64,000 nt of DNA from Drosophila miranda (GCF_003369915.1 NW_022881625.1:9858001-9922000); one strand, 5' to 3'. Counted from the first letter of the stretch, positions 1 through 11,734 are shown. Program-made: numbers and translations. Notes: a model not told the origin generated them from the letters alone.

Positions 1-1465
1 CTCTCATCTCTATGTTCTGGAACATTGCGCCTAGTACTTACTTGACTTCTTGATCTGAGGACTAGTGCTGTTCCATCTCTTGTTACCTTCATGTCCACAC
101 TCTCTAAAAGAGTTCTACCCAAATAGCATCAAATCCCATGTCCTCGTCCGCAATTACGTGAAATTCTACAATTAAGTCAATGTCATCAATCTGCACAGGT
201 ATTGTGATACTACCGAAAGTCATAATTTGGCTTTCACCAATTCCCGTTAAACATTTACTACGTCCTGCCAGTTTTCCTCTACCAAGCTTCAAAAACACAT
301 TTCTGCTTAGAAGACACAAATCTGCACCTGTATCGACCAATCCTTTAAACACAACTTTTCCGTAGTTTACCGATTTCAAATCTAATCCTGACGAAGTGAA
401 CGTGCTTGATGGCTTTGTCCTACCATTCTCCAGAACTAGATTGGTTGCTTTCTCCTGTTTAATTGCCATGTCGACCTTGCATTGAGCAGCTCTATGTCCT
501 AGCTGGTTGCATCTGAAACACCTGTTATCTCTTTTTGGACAATCCCGCTTAATATGCGACTCATCTCCGCAGTTAAAACACTTTTTAAACTTTTCCGCTG
601 ATTTCACTAACTCTTTTTCTCCTTTATTGAAGTGTGAGTCAAACTTCCCTTGTGATCTCACCGACCCTGTCATTTTCTGGTATGCCTCAATTTGCACCTT
701 CAATTGCCTCATATTCCTAGCTTGATACAGTAAAGCCTTGTTTGTACTAGAATCTGGAATCCCGCTGACAAAATATTCAATTAAACTTTCGTCATCCATC
801 TCGATTGGCTTTGCCAACTCCATCAGAGCGTACAGATACTCGTGCAACGTTTCGTTCTTCCTCTTCTGCTGCTTCCCTAGCCTACGATGTATCTCAGCTG
901 ATGAGACCTTCACGCCAAATTCGTCGATCAATGCACCCTTTAAAACATTCCAATCACGAATATCGCGTTGACTTCGAATAAATAGCTTCGCTGCCCCACT
1001 GAGCAATTGTTTGGCATAAATGAACACGTGTAATTGGTTCCATTCCACCGTGAGTGCACACTCCTCGAGTTCTTCGATCCACTGATTAATGTCTGGTGAA
1101 CTTGTACCCGAAAACTGTGATACACTGCCTTCTACATCTTTCAACGTAAACCATGACCTTCCTGAATTAGAACCGTCTGCTTGCCGCCTCTGACCAGATC
1201 CAATTGGATTTTCATCTCGCCTTTCATTTCCCCTTGCTTGTTCATTATTTGAGGCCACTGTTCTAAATGATAACTCTTCATTAATCTCATCTGCAGTCTC
1301 TCCCTCATCCCTAACTTCTTCATCGTTTTGATCGGTTTGAAAACCATAGTGAGCCAGCAGTCTGTTTTGCAATTCAACTTTTCTTCCGGTTCTATTTAAA
1401 CCTATCTCGGCCAATTTATCGCGCAAATCTGCCACCAACAGTGCCAAAATCTCATCTCTATTCAT
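1..1465 (-). pseudogene. Ty3/gypsy gag-protease fragment, diverged relative of the 5.4-kb element
   Basis: The minus-strand frame from 1465 to 104 encodes a SAP-like N-terminus (about residues 1-40), a capsid-like region (about 115-260), two CX2CX4HX4C zinc knuckles (near residues 296-330) and a retroviral-type aspartic protease with the D-T-G-A motif. It aligns end to end with the gag-protease of the two gypsy copies at 5.4 and 12.2 kb but differs at many residues, so it is a sister family. The protease frame breaks near 121-125, where one T appears to be missing. The rest of the protease and spacer continues in another frame to the window edge. The gag start at 1465 aligns with the start of the relatives. 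pol lies outside the window, and no LTR of this copy is visible. Confidence 0.85.
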
Positions 1466-1731
1466 TTTTACAAACTTGTATGAAATATAATAGAATAAGA
1501 AATGGATCTATGCCGCTCGCTCGACAAAATACAGTTTTAGAATCCAGTTCCTCTCAGACCTTACAATAATTAACAGTATTCCGCTCTTTAAACTTGATGT
1601 TATGTTATTGAAAATGTAAACTTAACCCTATGTTAATTACCACTGCTACCGCCGCACTATGCACTATGGTCCGAACGACCACTTTTGTTGGCCAAAATTA
1701 ATAACTCCCGAACGGAACAAGATTTTTATAC
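1466..1731 (-). other. Leader remnant of the diverged gypsy copy
   Basis: This AT-rich stretch lies upstream of the minus-strand gag start and has no supportable ORF. It is probably 5' leader of the truncated element. The part at about 1655-1700 is repeated in inverted orientation near 4174-4213. Confidence 0.4.
1655..1700 (+). repeat. Left arm of a 45-bp imperfect inverted repeat
   Basis: Its reverse complement matches about 4170-4213 with few mismatches; the core includes TTCGGACCATAG and TTTTGGCCAA. The arms enclose two ISY-like elements and an unassigned stretch. They may be the ends of an old DNA transposon or the result of an inverted duplication. Confidence 0.6.
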
Positions 1732-2175
1732 CCGATACTCAAAATGAGTATTGGGGTATATTAGATTTGTGGTAAAAGTGGATGTGTGTAACGTCCAGAA
1801 GGAAACGTTTCCGACCCCATAAAGTATATATATTCTTGATCAGCATCAATAGCCGAGTCGATTGAGCCATGTCTGTCTGTCCGTCTGTCCGTCTGTCCGT
1901 CCGTCCGTCTGTCCGTCTGTCCGTCTGTCCGTCCCCTTCAGCGCCTAGTGCTCAAAGACTATAAGAGCTAGAGCAACGATGGTTTGGATCCAGACTTCTG
2001 TGATATGTCACTGCTACAAGAATATTTCAAAACTTCGCCCCGCCCACTTCCGCCCCCACAAAGGACGAAAATCTGTGGCATCCACAATTTTAAAGTATAC
2101 GAGCCATACTGACTAAGTATCGGGTATAACTGTAGAGTTGCGGTGTCCGCAGCAACTCACAACGTTCCCCCTCGT
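1732..2175 (+). mobile_element. ISY/DINE-1-like repeat, internally deleted (copy 1)
   Basis: It opens with TATACCCGATACTCAAAATG, followed by the conserved block around the TATATATTCTTGATCAGCAT motif, a GTCTGTCC microsatellite (about 1870-1935) and the CGCCCACTTCCGCCCCC block. It ends with a 24-nt hairpin unit (GAGTTGC...GCAACTC) and CGTTCCCCCTCGT. This arrangement matches the DINE-1/INE-1 (Helitron-related) family of Drosophila, called ISY/ISX in the obscura group. About 0.6 kb of the middle is missing compared with the copy at 49.8 kb. Confidence 0.7.
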
Positions 2176-2293
2176 TTCATTTAGTTTTTTGTATTGGATA
2201 TATATAATCAATAAGAAGTGGATTTAAAAAAATGGGTGTGGCACCGCCCCTTTTTTTTAAAAAGGCATATTTAAATTATTAGTTATAGTGAAA

Positions 2294-3210
2294 ACGAGGT
2301 GGAACGTTGTGAGTTGCTGCGGACACCGCAACTCTACATTTATACCCGATACTAAGTCAGTATGGCTCTCCTCCGGCAGACGCCGCTAATATTAAACGAA
2401 AAAGAGTGCGTGCGCGAGAGACAGAAAATCATTCTGAGCCATTGCAAATAGATTTGTTCCTTTTGGCTATAAAAATGATCCGATCTAATCCAGATCCAGC
2501 AAACGGATAGATATGGTCATTCTCTATGATTGTGCGTTTTTAGTTTTTTCGAATCTGCAATATTGTGGATGCAACAGATTTTCGTCCTTTGTGTGGGCGG
2601 AAGGGGGTGTGGCGAAATTTGTACACGAAACGGTCAAGGTCCGATATCACAGGAGTGTGGAACTCATATTTTGCAATTGGCAAAACCGACCATGAAACCT
2701 GTGTGTTAGAGAGAGACAGAGCGAGAAAGAATGAAATTGTTTTCTTGATTCTGGCTATAATAGTTATACGATCTGATTGAGATTTCACGATTTAAAGCAT
2801 ATAGTCATCCTTTACGATTCTGCGTTTTTGGTTTTATCGTATCTTTAAAAATGTAGATGCCACAGATTTTCGTCCTTTGTGGAGGCGCAAGTGGGCGGGG
2901 CGGAGTTTTGAAATATTTTTGTAGCAGTGACATATCACAGAAGTCTGGATCCAAAACATCGTTGCTCTAGATCTTATAGTCTTTGAGCACTAGGCGCTGA
3001 AGGGGACGGACAGACGGACAGACGGACGGACGGACGGACAGACGGACAGACGGACAGACAGACAGGGCTCAATCGACTCGGCTATTGATGCTGATCCAGA
3101 ATATATATACTTTATGGGGTCGGAAACGATTCCTTCTGGACGTTACACACATCCACTTTTACCACAAATCTAATATACCCCAATACTCATTTTGCGTATC
3201 GGGTATAAAA
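2294..3210 (-). mobile_element. ISY/DINE-1-like repeat (copy 2), facing copy 1
   Basis: It begins with the terminal hairpin in inverse orientation (ACGAGGTGGAACGTTGTGAG) and ends at TATCGGGTATAA near 3207, with the GTCC/GGAC microsatellite at about 3000-3063. Copies 1 and 2 face each other across a 118-bp AT-rich spacer. A GA-rich tract (GAGAGAGACAGAGCGAGAAAG, about 2709-2729) recurs in other copies. There is no coding capacity. Confidence 0.7.
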
Positions 3211-5440
3211 AGTATTAAGCATATTTTATTTAAGAAAACGGCGTTTGCCTAAACAAAATTTTGATTTAAATATAAATAAAATCGTTTAAAGGTTTCCGTA
3301 AATTATTGCTGAGATCCTTGTCTAGAAGCAAGTTTAACGCCTCGTTAGGTGAGATATGTGCCGGCTTTCCGACTGGGTCCTGTACAGCCTTACGAACTTA
3401 GTTAGCATTCTCTGGGCATAAAGATAATAGTAGTGAAATAAAGGTTTGTGGCCAATTCACATATTTTCGTTCAAACATCTTTAAATTTTACTTGCATTTG
3501 TTCCGGTATGTTGCCAAGCGATAACAAATTTTCTTGCTGGTATCTTCAAAAGCTTTATTAATTTCATATGATATGTCGCCTTAAGATCAGTTTTCAATTA
3601 ATTGATAATTTTACCATTCTCTGAATTCCATACGGCAAACATCTCTGCATTTTCGAATTTGAGGTTATGCTCTATTAATGCAAATTCCAAGAATTGTGGT
3701 GAAAAGTGGCATTTCTTACTATATAAATTTCAAAAAGAATTTATTAATCTACGAGACACAAAAGGTTTCAGGGTGGGACTAGGTAGGACTCACTTTGTAC
3801 ACCTTTTCAAAAATTAGTTTTCATTACAAGTTGGCACATGTTGAAGGCCTCACTTTAACCTTCAATTACGAAGACATCACAACAACTAGAGACAGTTAAA
3901 AACTCAAAACACGTAGTAAGAACCCGACAGATTAAGATTCATCAAACAAATTTAATCACTTCTTGGCGTTTTTCAATTTTTGAGAGATCTAAAATGTTTA
4001 TTAATTTGGCACTTTTTCCCTTCACGTGCTTTACTATAAAAACAGTTGGGTTGCACAGCTGATTTTGCGAATGTGGCGCCATCTATGGAAATCTCTGGTA
4101 CGCAGCTTTAATGGTCCATTTTTTTCTAATGCACAGTGATCAAAACCAAGTTTTAGTTGTGACTTTTAAAAATTAGGTTTTGGCCAAGAAAAGTGGTTGT
4201 TCGGACCATAGCACTATGGCGCCACATTCATTGATGTTGGCGTATTCCATGTCCATTGTTATACGCAAGGGCGTATACAGGGCGACAGCAGTAGCCAAAG
4301 CAACAAAACAACAACAGCAGAGCACAAACGAAAAGGACTTCCGTAGATTCGAATCCCAGCACTCACACGCTCACTTTAACAAATATTACTTTTCTAAAAG
4401 TACAATATAGAAGGTTTGTGGCCTGACAGCATATTTGTTGATAGCTTTGCTGGTGGAATTTAATTGCGGAAAATTGGGCGAGACGCGCTGCAAAAATTGA
4501 AATATTGAACTGGCAGAGCTGTCACTGGCGTCCAAAGAACATTTTGTGCGAAAACGCCATGTCAATGTTAAAGAATTATAAGCTGTACACTAATGCTTCT
4601 TTATTTACAGCTGAAATTAGTTATTAAATCTCTTAAAGAACTCGAAATTACAAATTTCGGACCAGCCGATTGAGGCGCCCATACACATGGCGCCAAAGCT
4701 GGCCGATAAACCGGCTATATACTGTGGTAGGACCGATCCCTTGGACATGTTGTGGTCTGTTCTGTTCTCCGTGATGCAAAAAATGGAACTGAAACTGACA
4801 CGCAGACCGTTACTTGGCTTGACAAATTGCCCTGCATGAGATAACCAAAGCGTCGACGCTGGCGTACAACTGGCACGCTGGCAGAGGGGGAAATACTTGA
4901 AGTTGGAGAGAGTCGTAAATCAGATTCTACAGTTTCCCTTTAGAACGGCGGCGGAGGCAGAGGTGTGGAAAGCGTGCTTTAACGTAAGCAAAAGTCCCCA
5001 AAAAGCAATCGGAATCTGAAACAGCTAATTAAATGACTGCTGATATGCCACCGCCACCTCCACCCACCCCCAATACACACCCCGCCTATTGTTATAAGAA
5101 CAATCAAGTGCCTCTATAACAATCCGTTCGCTACCAGTCGGCTATCTGGAGCTACTGATTATACTTTTGCGCGGAACTTAGGCACTTTATATTCCATCCT
5201 GCTACGCTACGAAAATGGTATTTATTACACACAGATTGAATCAGTATCGGATCACCGCAAAATTATATATCTGCTATAGGAAACATCAGCCAGAACTATA
5301 ATTTGTACTGGATCGTGCTTTAAAATCACTATACGCTCATATATAAGTACCAAATATAGATGGTTGGGTATGTTGCGTGGGGAGCCCAACATCCATTTTG
5401 AAAGATACAGATTTATTGGTCATCTGACTTTAGGAGCACA
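3211..5440. other. Unassigned non-coding stretch
   Basis: No gene is supported. Minus-strand frames near 3290-3420 and 3600-3710 give short protein-like stretches ending in stops, possibly remnants of a DNA transposon or gene; I cannot name it. The stretch from 4420 to 5440 is ordinary mixed-composition sequence into which the next gypsy element inserted at TGCA. Confidence 0.4.
4069..4229. repeat. Perfect 14-bp inverted repeat, MITE-like
   Basis: GAATGTGGCGCCAT at 4069-4082 and its exact reverse complement at 4216-4229 enclose 133 bp. The right arm overlaps the end of the longer inverted repeat shared with 1655-1700. Small DNA transposon derivatives look like this, but chance association with the larger inverted repeat is possible. 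Confidence 0.45.
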
Positions 5441-5444
5441 TGCA

Positions 5445-5704
5445 TGTAGGAAACGAAGGAAAGAGAGAGACACGAAGCGGTCGTGTTTTCGTCGTGTCGT
5501 CGGGATAGAGCAGTAATCGGCTCTGAGAGAGCCGATAGCAAGAGAGAGAGATCAGTCAGTTGTCAGCTCAGCCACGCATCAGACGTACACGCATATAATT
5601 ATTCACAAACATACTTGTAAAACTTGGAGCTGTTATAATTTTAAGTCCAACATACTTATCAAATAAATGTTACTCGTTGCCATCAAGCAACTTAAACTAC
5701 TACA
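5445..5704 (+). repeat. 5' LTR of gypsy copy 1
   Basis: Bounded by TG...CA. It contains a perfect 9-bp stem with a 3-nt loop (ATCGGCTCT-GAG-AGAGCCGAT, 5516-5536), GA-rich tracts and an AATAAA polyadenylation signal at 5662-5667. No clear TATA box was seen. Confidence 0.93.
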
Positions 5705-6712
5705 AATTGGGGGCTCGTCCGAAAATAAGCCCAAGACAACAACATTTGCAAGTGAGATTTGTGCGTGTATTTGGAAATTTTGGCGAACACGAAGAGACAC
5801 AAGAGATCGGTCGCGGTGCGAAATTGAATTGCAGTCTGGCCTATAAGTGCGAGAGAGACACTTGTCGAAGAAGGCGCATTAGTTTGAGCAGACATTCAAG
5901 AGAGCTGGAGCGACAAAACTACGGCAGACGGCAGCAAACACAGCAAGAATCAAAACCTTCGTTGTTGTTGTTGTGCATTGCGTCTGAGAGGCTAGAGCTA
6001 CAAGGAGACAAGCGGCACAGAGACGACAATCTGAGCGCGTTCGTTCCAAAGAGAGCAGAAGCGACAAAACGACGGCAGACGGCAGCAAACACAGCAAGAA
6101 TCAAAACCTTCGTTGTTGTTGTTGTGCATTGCGTCTGAGAGGCTAGAGGTACAAGGAGACAAGCGGCACAGAGACGACAATCTGAGTGCGTTCGTTCCAA
6201 AGGAAGCAGAAGCGACAAAACGACGGCAGCAAACAGCAAGAATCAAAGAACATTGATTGTTGTTGTGTTGCACTGCGTCGGAAGAAGACTACAACTACAA
6301 GAAGAGACAAGCAGCAAGGAGACGACCATTTTGTAACAGCAGAAGCAGCGACGATTCGGGAAGCGACAACGAGTTAACGGCGAACAGCGAGAGCAAGGCA
6401 AGGCAACAAAGAGAGGACGGCAACAGCGACATCGACAGGCAAGCGAGATCTGGATGTGGTGGTGTGTGTGCGTCAAATTTGGAGTCTGGAAAGCTCTGCG
6501 CAGAAGCGAGAGTTAACAAGGGTAAACCCATAGTAAGGTGAGCGTTAACAGAGAAGCGATCGTTAACAGTGACGACTTTAAAGGCGTTTTCGAAATCGAT
6601 GTTAACTGGAAAATTGTTAACAGGCCAGCAGTAATAAGGTTGTTTAAGTTGATTTAATTACATTTTCTTAGATATAAGCTAATATCAATTATTTTGTATT
6701 TAAATCGTCACG
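5705..6712 (+). other. Gypsy copy 1 primer-binding site and leader with tandem repeats
   Basis: Three bases after the LTR, 5708-5721 reads TGGGGGCTCGTCCG, complementary to the 3' end of tRNA-Pro (the primer site also used by murine leukaemia virus). The leader then holds about three tandem units of 144-151 bp (about 5911-6330) with GTTGTTGTTGTTG tracts and GGCAGCAAACA. Next comes a cluster of at least six GTTAAC palindromes between 6371 and 6622. Short ORFs in the leader look like by-products of the repeats. The leader is conserved in copy 2. Confidence 0.8.
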
Positions 6713-9700
6713 ATGCAAGTTGAAGAGATAATGACACTGAGAGTCGCAGATTTGCGAGAGAAGTTAAGAGAGCTTGCGTTGCAGACGACGGGACGAAAGC
6801 GCGATTTGCAAGATAGACTATTAATACATCACGGCTTTCCAGTTGAGGATGAAGAAGAGTCAGAGGATGAGTCCGTAGTAACAGCAGAGGATGATACCGT
6901 AGCAGTTCAACCAGGTACGCGACAGGCAGAGTATAAATCTTGGTTTACGCTAAAAGACGTGGAAGGTAGTGTGTCACAATTTTCTGGTTCTAATAACCCC
7001 GACATCAATCAATGGATAGAGGAATTAGAAGAATGCGCAGCTACTGTTCAATGGAGTCAATTACAATTATTTATTTATGCCAAGCAGTTGTTAGTTGGTG
7101 CAGCAAAATCTTTCGTTCGTAGTTTGCGTGATATTCGTAACTGGAATTCGTTGAAGGCAACTCTGTTGGATGAGTTTAGTGTTAAACTGTCGTCCGTAGA
7201 AGTACATAGAATGTTGCAAAAGCGCCAGCAGAAAAAAGGAGAGTCGTTGCATGAGTTTTTGTATGCGTTAATGGAGATAGCCAAGCCAATTAAACTAGAT
7301 GATGAGAGTTTAATCGAATATTTTGTGGATGGTATACCAGACGCTAGGGCAAGTAAGGCAATGCTGTACCAAGCTAGAAACTTAAAGGAGCTTAAATTTC
7401 AGATCGATGTTTACCAGAAAGCTAGAGGCGGATCCAAGCCGATGAGTAAGAATTGGCCGCTGAGTAATAAAAGTGAGAGTTCGGTGAAAGGGTCGATGGC
7501 AGAGAATTTTAGGAAATGTTTTAAGTGTGGAGACAAATCGCATTTGAGGAAAGATTGTCCCAAAAATGATTTTTGTTGTTTCAAATGTGGCCAACCAGGA
7601 CACCGTGCTGCAAGCTGTAATGTCAAGGTCGAAACCAGACAAGAAAAGAGATCGAATACGAACATTGTTCGAGATAAGGAAGTCGTCAATAAGCCGTCAG
7701 GTATTTTCACTCCATCAGGTTTGGAATTAAAGGATATTAAGTACGCGAATTTGGTATTCCAAGGTTTGATTGATACTGGAGCAGATTTGTGTTTAATTCG
7801 CAGGAGGGTATTTTTGAAATTTGGAAATCTTGAACTGATCGGCCAGGAGAAATGTTTAACAGGTATTGGAGATAGTCAAGTTGTAACTTTTGGTAGCTTT
7901 TCGATACCAGTGAAAATCGATGAGATTGGAATGGAGGTAGAATTTCATGTCATTCCAGACGAGGATATTGGTTTTGAAGCCATTTTAGGAAGGACTATTC
8001 TGGATCATGTGGACATGCAAGTTTCTAAGACAGGAACAAGATTTGTTCGTAGAGTTTGTGGCGAGGATAAAGATAAGAAACTTGATCAGGTAGCATCGTC
8101 CTCATGCGTGGAATTGTTTAATGAATATAAAGGCATTTGCATGTCAAGTATTGACGAAGTTGAGAAGGAGTTTTCAATTGATGTTGGTCATCTCAGTGAA
8201 GTACATGCTAGAGAGGTTAGGGGTATGGTAGGAAAGTACCAACCTCAGAGAAATGTAGATGCGCCGATAAAAATGAAAATTGTGTTAGTGGATGAGATAC
8301 CAGTTTTCCAGCATCCGAGACGATTACCGTTGTGTGAACAGGAAATCGTGGACAAGCAAGTGGAAGAGTGGCTGGCTCAGAAGATTATAAAGCCAAGTAC
8401 ATCGGAGTATGCATCACCAGTAGTGTTAGTACCGAAAAAGAACGGTAGCAAGAGACTATGCTGTGATTATTGAAAGCTGAATGAGAAAATAGTTCGCGAT
8501 ATCTTTCCAATGTCACATATGGATACAGTGTTGGAGAAACTGCAGGGTGCAAAGTATTTCACCACGTTGGATTTAACGAATGGTTTTTTCCATGTGCCTG
8601 TAGAAGTCGAGTCTCAAAAATATACGTCTTTTGTGACTCAGAATGGTCAGTTCGAATTTTTATATGTACCATTTGGAATTTCAAATTCTCCAGCGGTGTT
8701 TACCAGATTTATAATGGCTGTGTTGAGAGATTTGGTAAAGAATAATGAAGCAGCAGTCTATATGGATGACGTTATTATTTGTAGTCAAGATATAGAAGAG
8801 GGTTTGTTAAAGTTGAGAAAAGTACTGAAGATAGCGGAAATGAATGGGCTACGTATAAATTGGAGAAAGTGTCAGCTGTTACGACAAAAGGTTAATTTTC
8901 TGGGGTATATAATAGAAAAGAACACGATAAGACCAAGTGATGAGAAGACGAGGGCAGTCGAAAAGTTCCCAGTGCCAGTTGACAAAAAAAAACAGTGCAG
9001 CGTTTCATAGGATTGACTTCTTATTTCCGAAAGTTTATTGAGGGTTATGCTGTTATTGCAAAACCATTGACAGATCTGCTGCGGAAGGATGTTAAATTTG
9101 AATTTAAGGAGATACATCAGGTTGCGTTTGAACAACTAAAGGTAGCATTGATTAGTAGACCTGTTTTAGAAATGTACAACCCGAAGTTGGAGACAGAAAT
9201 CCATACTGATGCATCAAAATGGGGGTATGGAGCCGTGTTACTGCAAAAGAGTTTGGAAGACAGCCAATTCCATCCAGTTCAATATATGAGCCGTAGGACT
9301 AAGCCATGTGAAGAGAAATATCCTGCTTATGACCTTGAGGTTCTGGCAATTATCGAAGCTTTAGCTAAATGGCGTGTATACGTTTTGGGTATAAAGTTCA
9401 AAATTGTCACAGATTGTAATGCATATACAATGACGATCAAAAAGAAAGACGTTCCTTTGAGAGTAGCACGTTGGGCCATGTACCTACAAGATTTTAATTA
9501 TGTTATAGAACATCGCTCAGGAACGAAGATGAGGCACGTTGACGCGTTGAGTCGTGTATCTTGTTTTATGGTGACCGAAAGTATAGCTCATCGTTTGAAA
9601 GAAGCTCAGCTAACCGACAATTGGGTTAAGGCCGTTAAAAGTATTGTGGAGGACAAGGAATATGAGGATTATTATATTCAGAATCAGATTTTGTTTAAGG

Positions 9701-10869
9701 ATCCGGATAAGGAGCTTATCGTAGTACCAGCTCAGTTGGAAAATGAGATTATATCAATAGCACATAAGCAAGGACATTTTTCAGTTAAAAAGACACAAGA
9801 TATCATTGAAAAGTCGTATTATATTCCGAAGTTAAAAGACAAAGTATGGCGCGTAATAAATAGTTGTGTCGAGTGTATCATTGTCAATGAAAAGACAGGA
9901 AAACGTGAGGGTTATTTGCAACCAATAGACAAGGGTGATAGGCCGTTACAAACGTATCACATTGATCACGTTGGACCAATGGAAATGACTAAAAAACAGT
10001 ACAATTATATACTGGTTGTCGTTGATGGATTTTCTAAGTTTGTTTGGTTATATTCTACACGTAGTACAGGTGTTGAAGAGGTCGTTAAGTGTTTGGAAAT
10101 TCAGGGGACTAGTTTTGGTAATCCGAACAGAATAGTGACGGATAGGGGTGCAGCGTTTATGTCCAATTTGTTTCGTGAATATTGTGAGAGAGAGAAAATA
10201 CAGCATTTAATGATTGCCACAGGCGTTCCACGTGGGAATGGTCAAGTCGAAAGGATGCACAAGATAGTGGTGCCTATGTTGTCGAAATTGTGTCAGGGTA
10301 ATTCCGGTAGTTGGTATAAGCATCTAGGAAAAGTACAGCAAATGATCAACAGTGTTGAGCCGCGAAGTACCAAGGTAACACCTTTCAAGATATTGACTGG
10401 GCTAGACATGCGTATAGGAATGGATCCAAAAATAAAAGAAATATTGGAAGAATCACTTATCGAAGAGTTGAACAAGGACCGCGAAAAAATTAGAAAGGAA
10501 GTAGTTGAAAACATTGCACGGTTACAGCAGGAAAACAAGAAGAGTTTTGACTTAAAAAGGAAACTAGATAGACAGTATGAGGTTAATGAGCTAGTAGCTA
10601 TCAAGCGTACTCAGTATGGTACTGGATTAAAGCTAAAAGGAAAGTATCTAGGGCCGTATAAGGTGGTTAGTGTAAAGAATCATGGAAGGTACGAAGTCGA
10701 GAAGATTGGGGATACTGAGGGTCCCTATAAGACCTCTACAGTTTCAGAATATATGAAATCTTGGCTAGACCCATCCGAGGCGAATGGTCCGTCAGGACAG
10801 CCGAATGTAGGAAACGAAGGAAAGAGAGAGACACGAAGCGGTCGTGTTTTCGTCGTGTCGTCGGGATAG
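6713..10869 (+). pseudogene. Gypsy copy 1 gag-pol, single frame with one stop and one frameshift
   Basis: The polyprotein starts at 6713 with a SAP-like domain (residues 5-40), then capsid (about 80-240), zinc knuckles at 269-282 and 289-302, and protease D-T-G at 354-356. RT follows with its Y-M-D-D motif near 8759-8770, then RNase H (T-D-A-S near 9205-9216), an integrase HHCC zinc domain (about 9755-9890) and the D-D-E core (Asp near 9964, Asp near 10138, Glu near 10252). The frame is closed by TGA at 8471-8473, early in RT where the family normally has Arg after Asp-Tyr. It reopens in the same frame, then shifts near 8984-8992 because an A-run is two bases longer than in copy 2. The last frame ends at 10869 inside the 3' LTR. 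gag and pol share one frame, so the design is a single fused ORF of roughly 1,385 codons. Confidence 0.9.
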
Positions 10870-11065
10870 AGCAGTAATCGGCTCTGAGAGAGCCGATAGC
10901 AAGAGAGAGAGATCAGTCAGTTGTCAGTTCAGCCACGCATCAGACGTACACGCATATAATTATTCACAAACATACTTGTAAAACTTGGAGCTGTTATAAT
11001 TTTAAGTCCAACATACTTATCAAATAAATGTTACTCGTTGCCATCAAGCAACTTAAACTACTACA
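10806..11065 (+). repeat. 3' LTR of gypsy copy 1
   Basis: 260 bp, differing from the 5' LTR by one C/T change that I can find. The gag-pol frame reads about 64 bases into it. The sequence just upstream (GTCAGGACAGCCGAA) is not a polypurine tract. Confidence 0.93.
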
Positions 11066-11734
11066 TGCATGCAGGATACTTCCAGTTCTAGAAATCCAAT
11101 ATATCTATGTGGAATTCCACTTACAAGAGTATTTCATTTTCGGCGTAAGGCTTCATTTCCGGGTCATTTTTCTAATTATTGCATCGTGTGAAAGTAGATA
11201 ATAGCATTACCTACCAAAATAATTGAATGGGCGTAAATCGCCTGGAGAGCATCTAATCTGGCTCTTAACACATCATCGTACTCATCACGACTAAAACACA
11301 TGTAGGTAGGTTTCTAAACTGTGACAAAATTCCTATTCCAACGGTCACATGGCGGTCAAGTTATCAGGAAAGTGGCGTCCTCATTGATGTTGATCGTTTG
11401 GATTTGAATTTGTATACGCGTGTGGAGGAGCATCGAACGGGCAGTGGACACATTCAACGAGGTGGCAGCGTAGTGGAGCGGCTGATCTGCTGATAATCGT
11501 CTATCGTTTGATATGGGTTGAACGTTTCAAGTGTTCCACTGGGGAGAATCCGCTTTGCACCCGGTTCCTTGTTTTGTGTTAATGCAATAGAGGTGTTTTT
11601 CCCTAGATAACATTCTATTTTGTTTCAAGTATGGCACTGCACATACACACAAGCCATGGTTCGACGATAATTTACAGATAATTTCCACTCATCATATCCT
11701 CAGAATGGATTAGTGCTTTGGGTACATTCAAGTC
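11066..11734. other. Unassigned sequence between the gypsy copy and the BEL-like LTR
   Basis: It begins with the TGCA target duplication. No ORF resembling a gene, RNA gene or repeat was recognised. Confidence 0.5.

Larger units (their letters stand above)
5445..11065 (+). mobile_element. Ty3/gypsy LTR retrotransposon, copy 1 (5.6 kb)
   Basis: Two 260-bp LTRs (5445-5704 and 10806-11065) start TGTAGG and end CTACA and differ at only one position that I can find. The element is flanked by the 4-bp duplication TGCA (5441-5444 and 11066-11069). Inside are a tRNA-Pro-type primer site, a repeat-bearing leader of about 1 kb, and one fused gag-pol frame (gag, protease, RT, RNase H, integrase) that runs into the 3' LTR. 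No env is present and no polypurine tract adjoins the 3' LTR. Near-identical LTRs imply a recent insertion, yet gag-pol carries an in-frame TGA and a frameshift. Confidence 0.95.

Noticed and set aside
5677..6541. ORFs in the gypsy leader (and the same at 12477-13341)
   Set aside because: They arise from the GTT/CAA-rich tandem repeats and are open on both strands, with no family resemblance.
10700..10870. An env gene after gypsy integrase
   Set aside because: There is no room: the integrase frame ends inside the 3' LTR.
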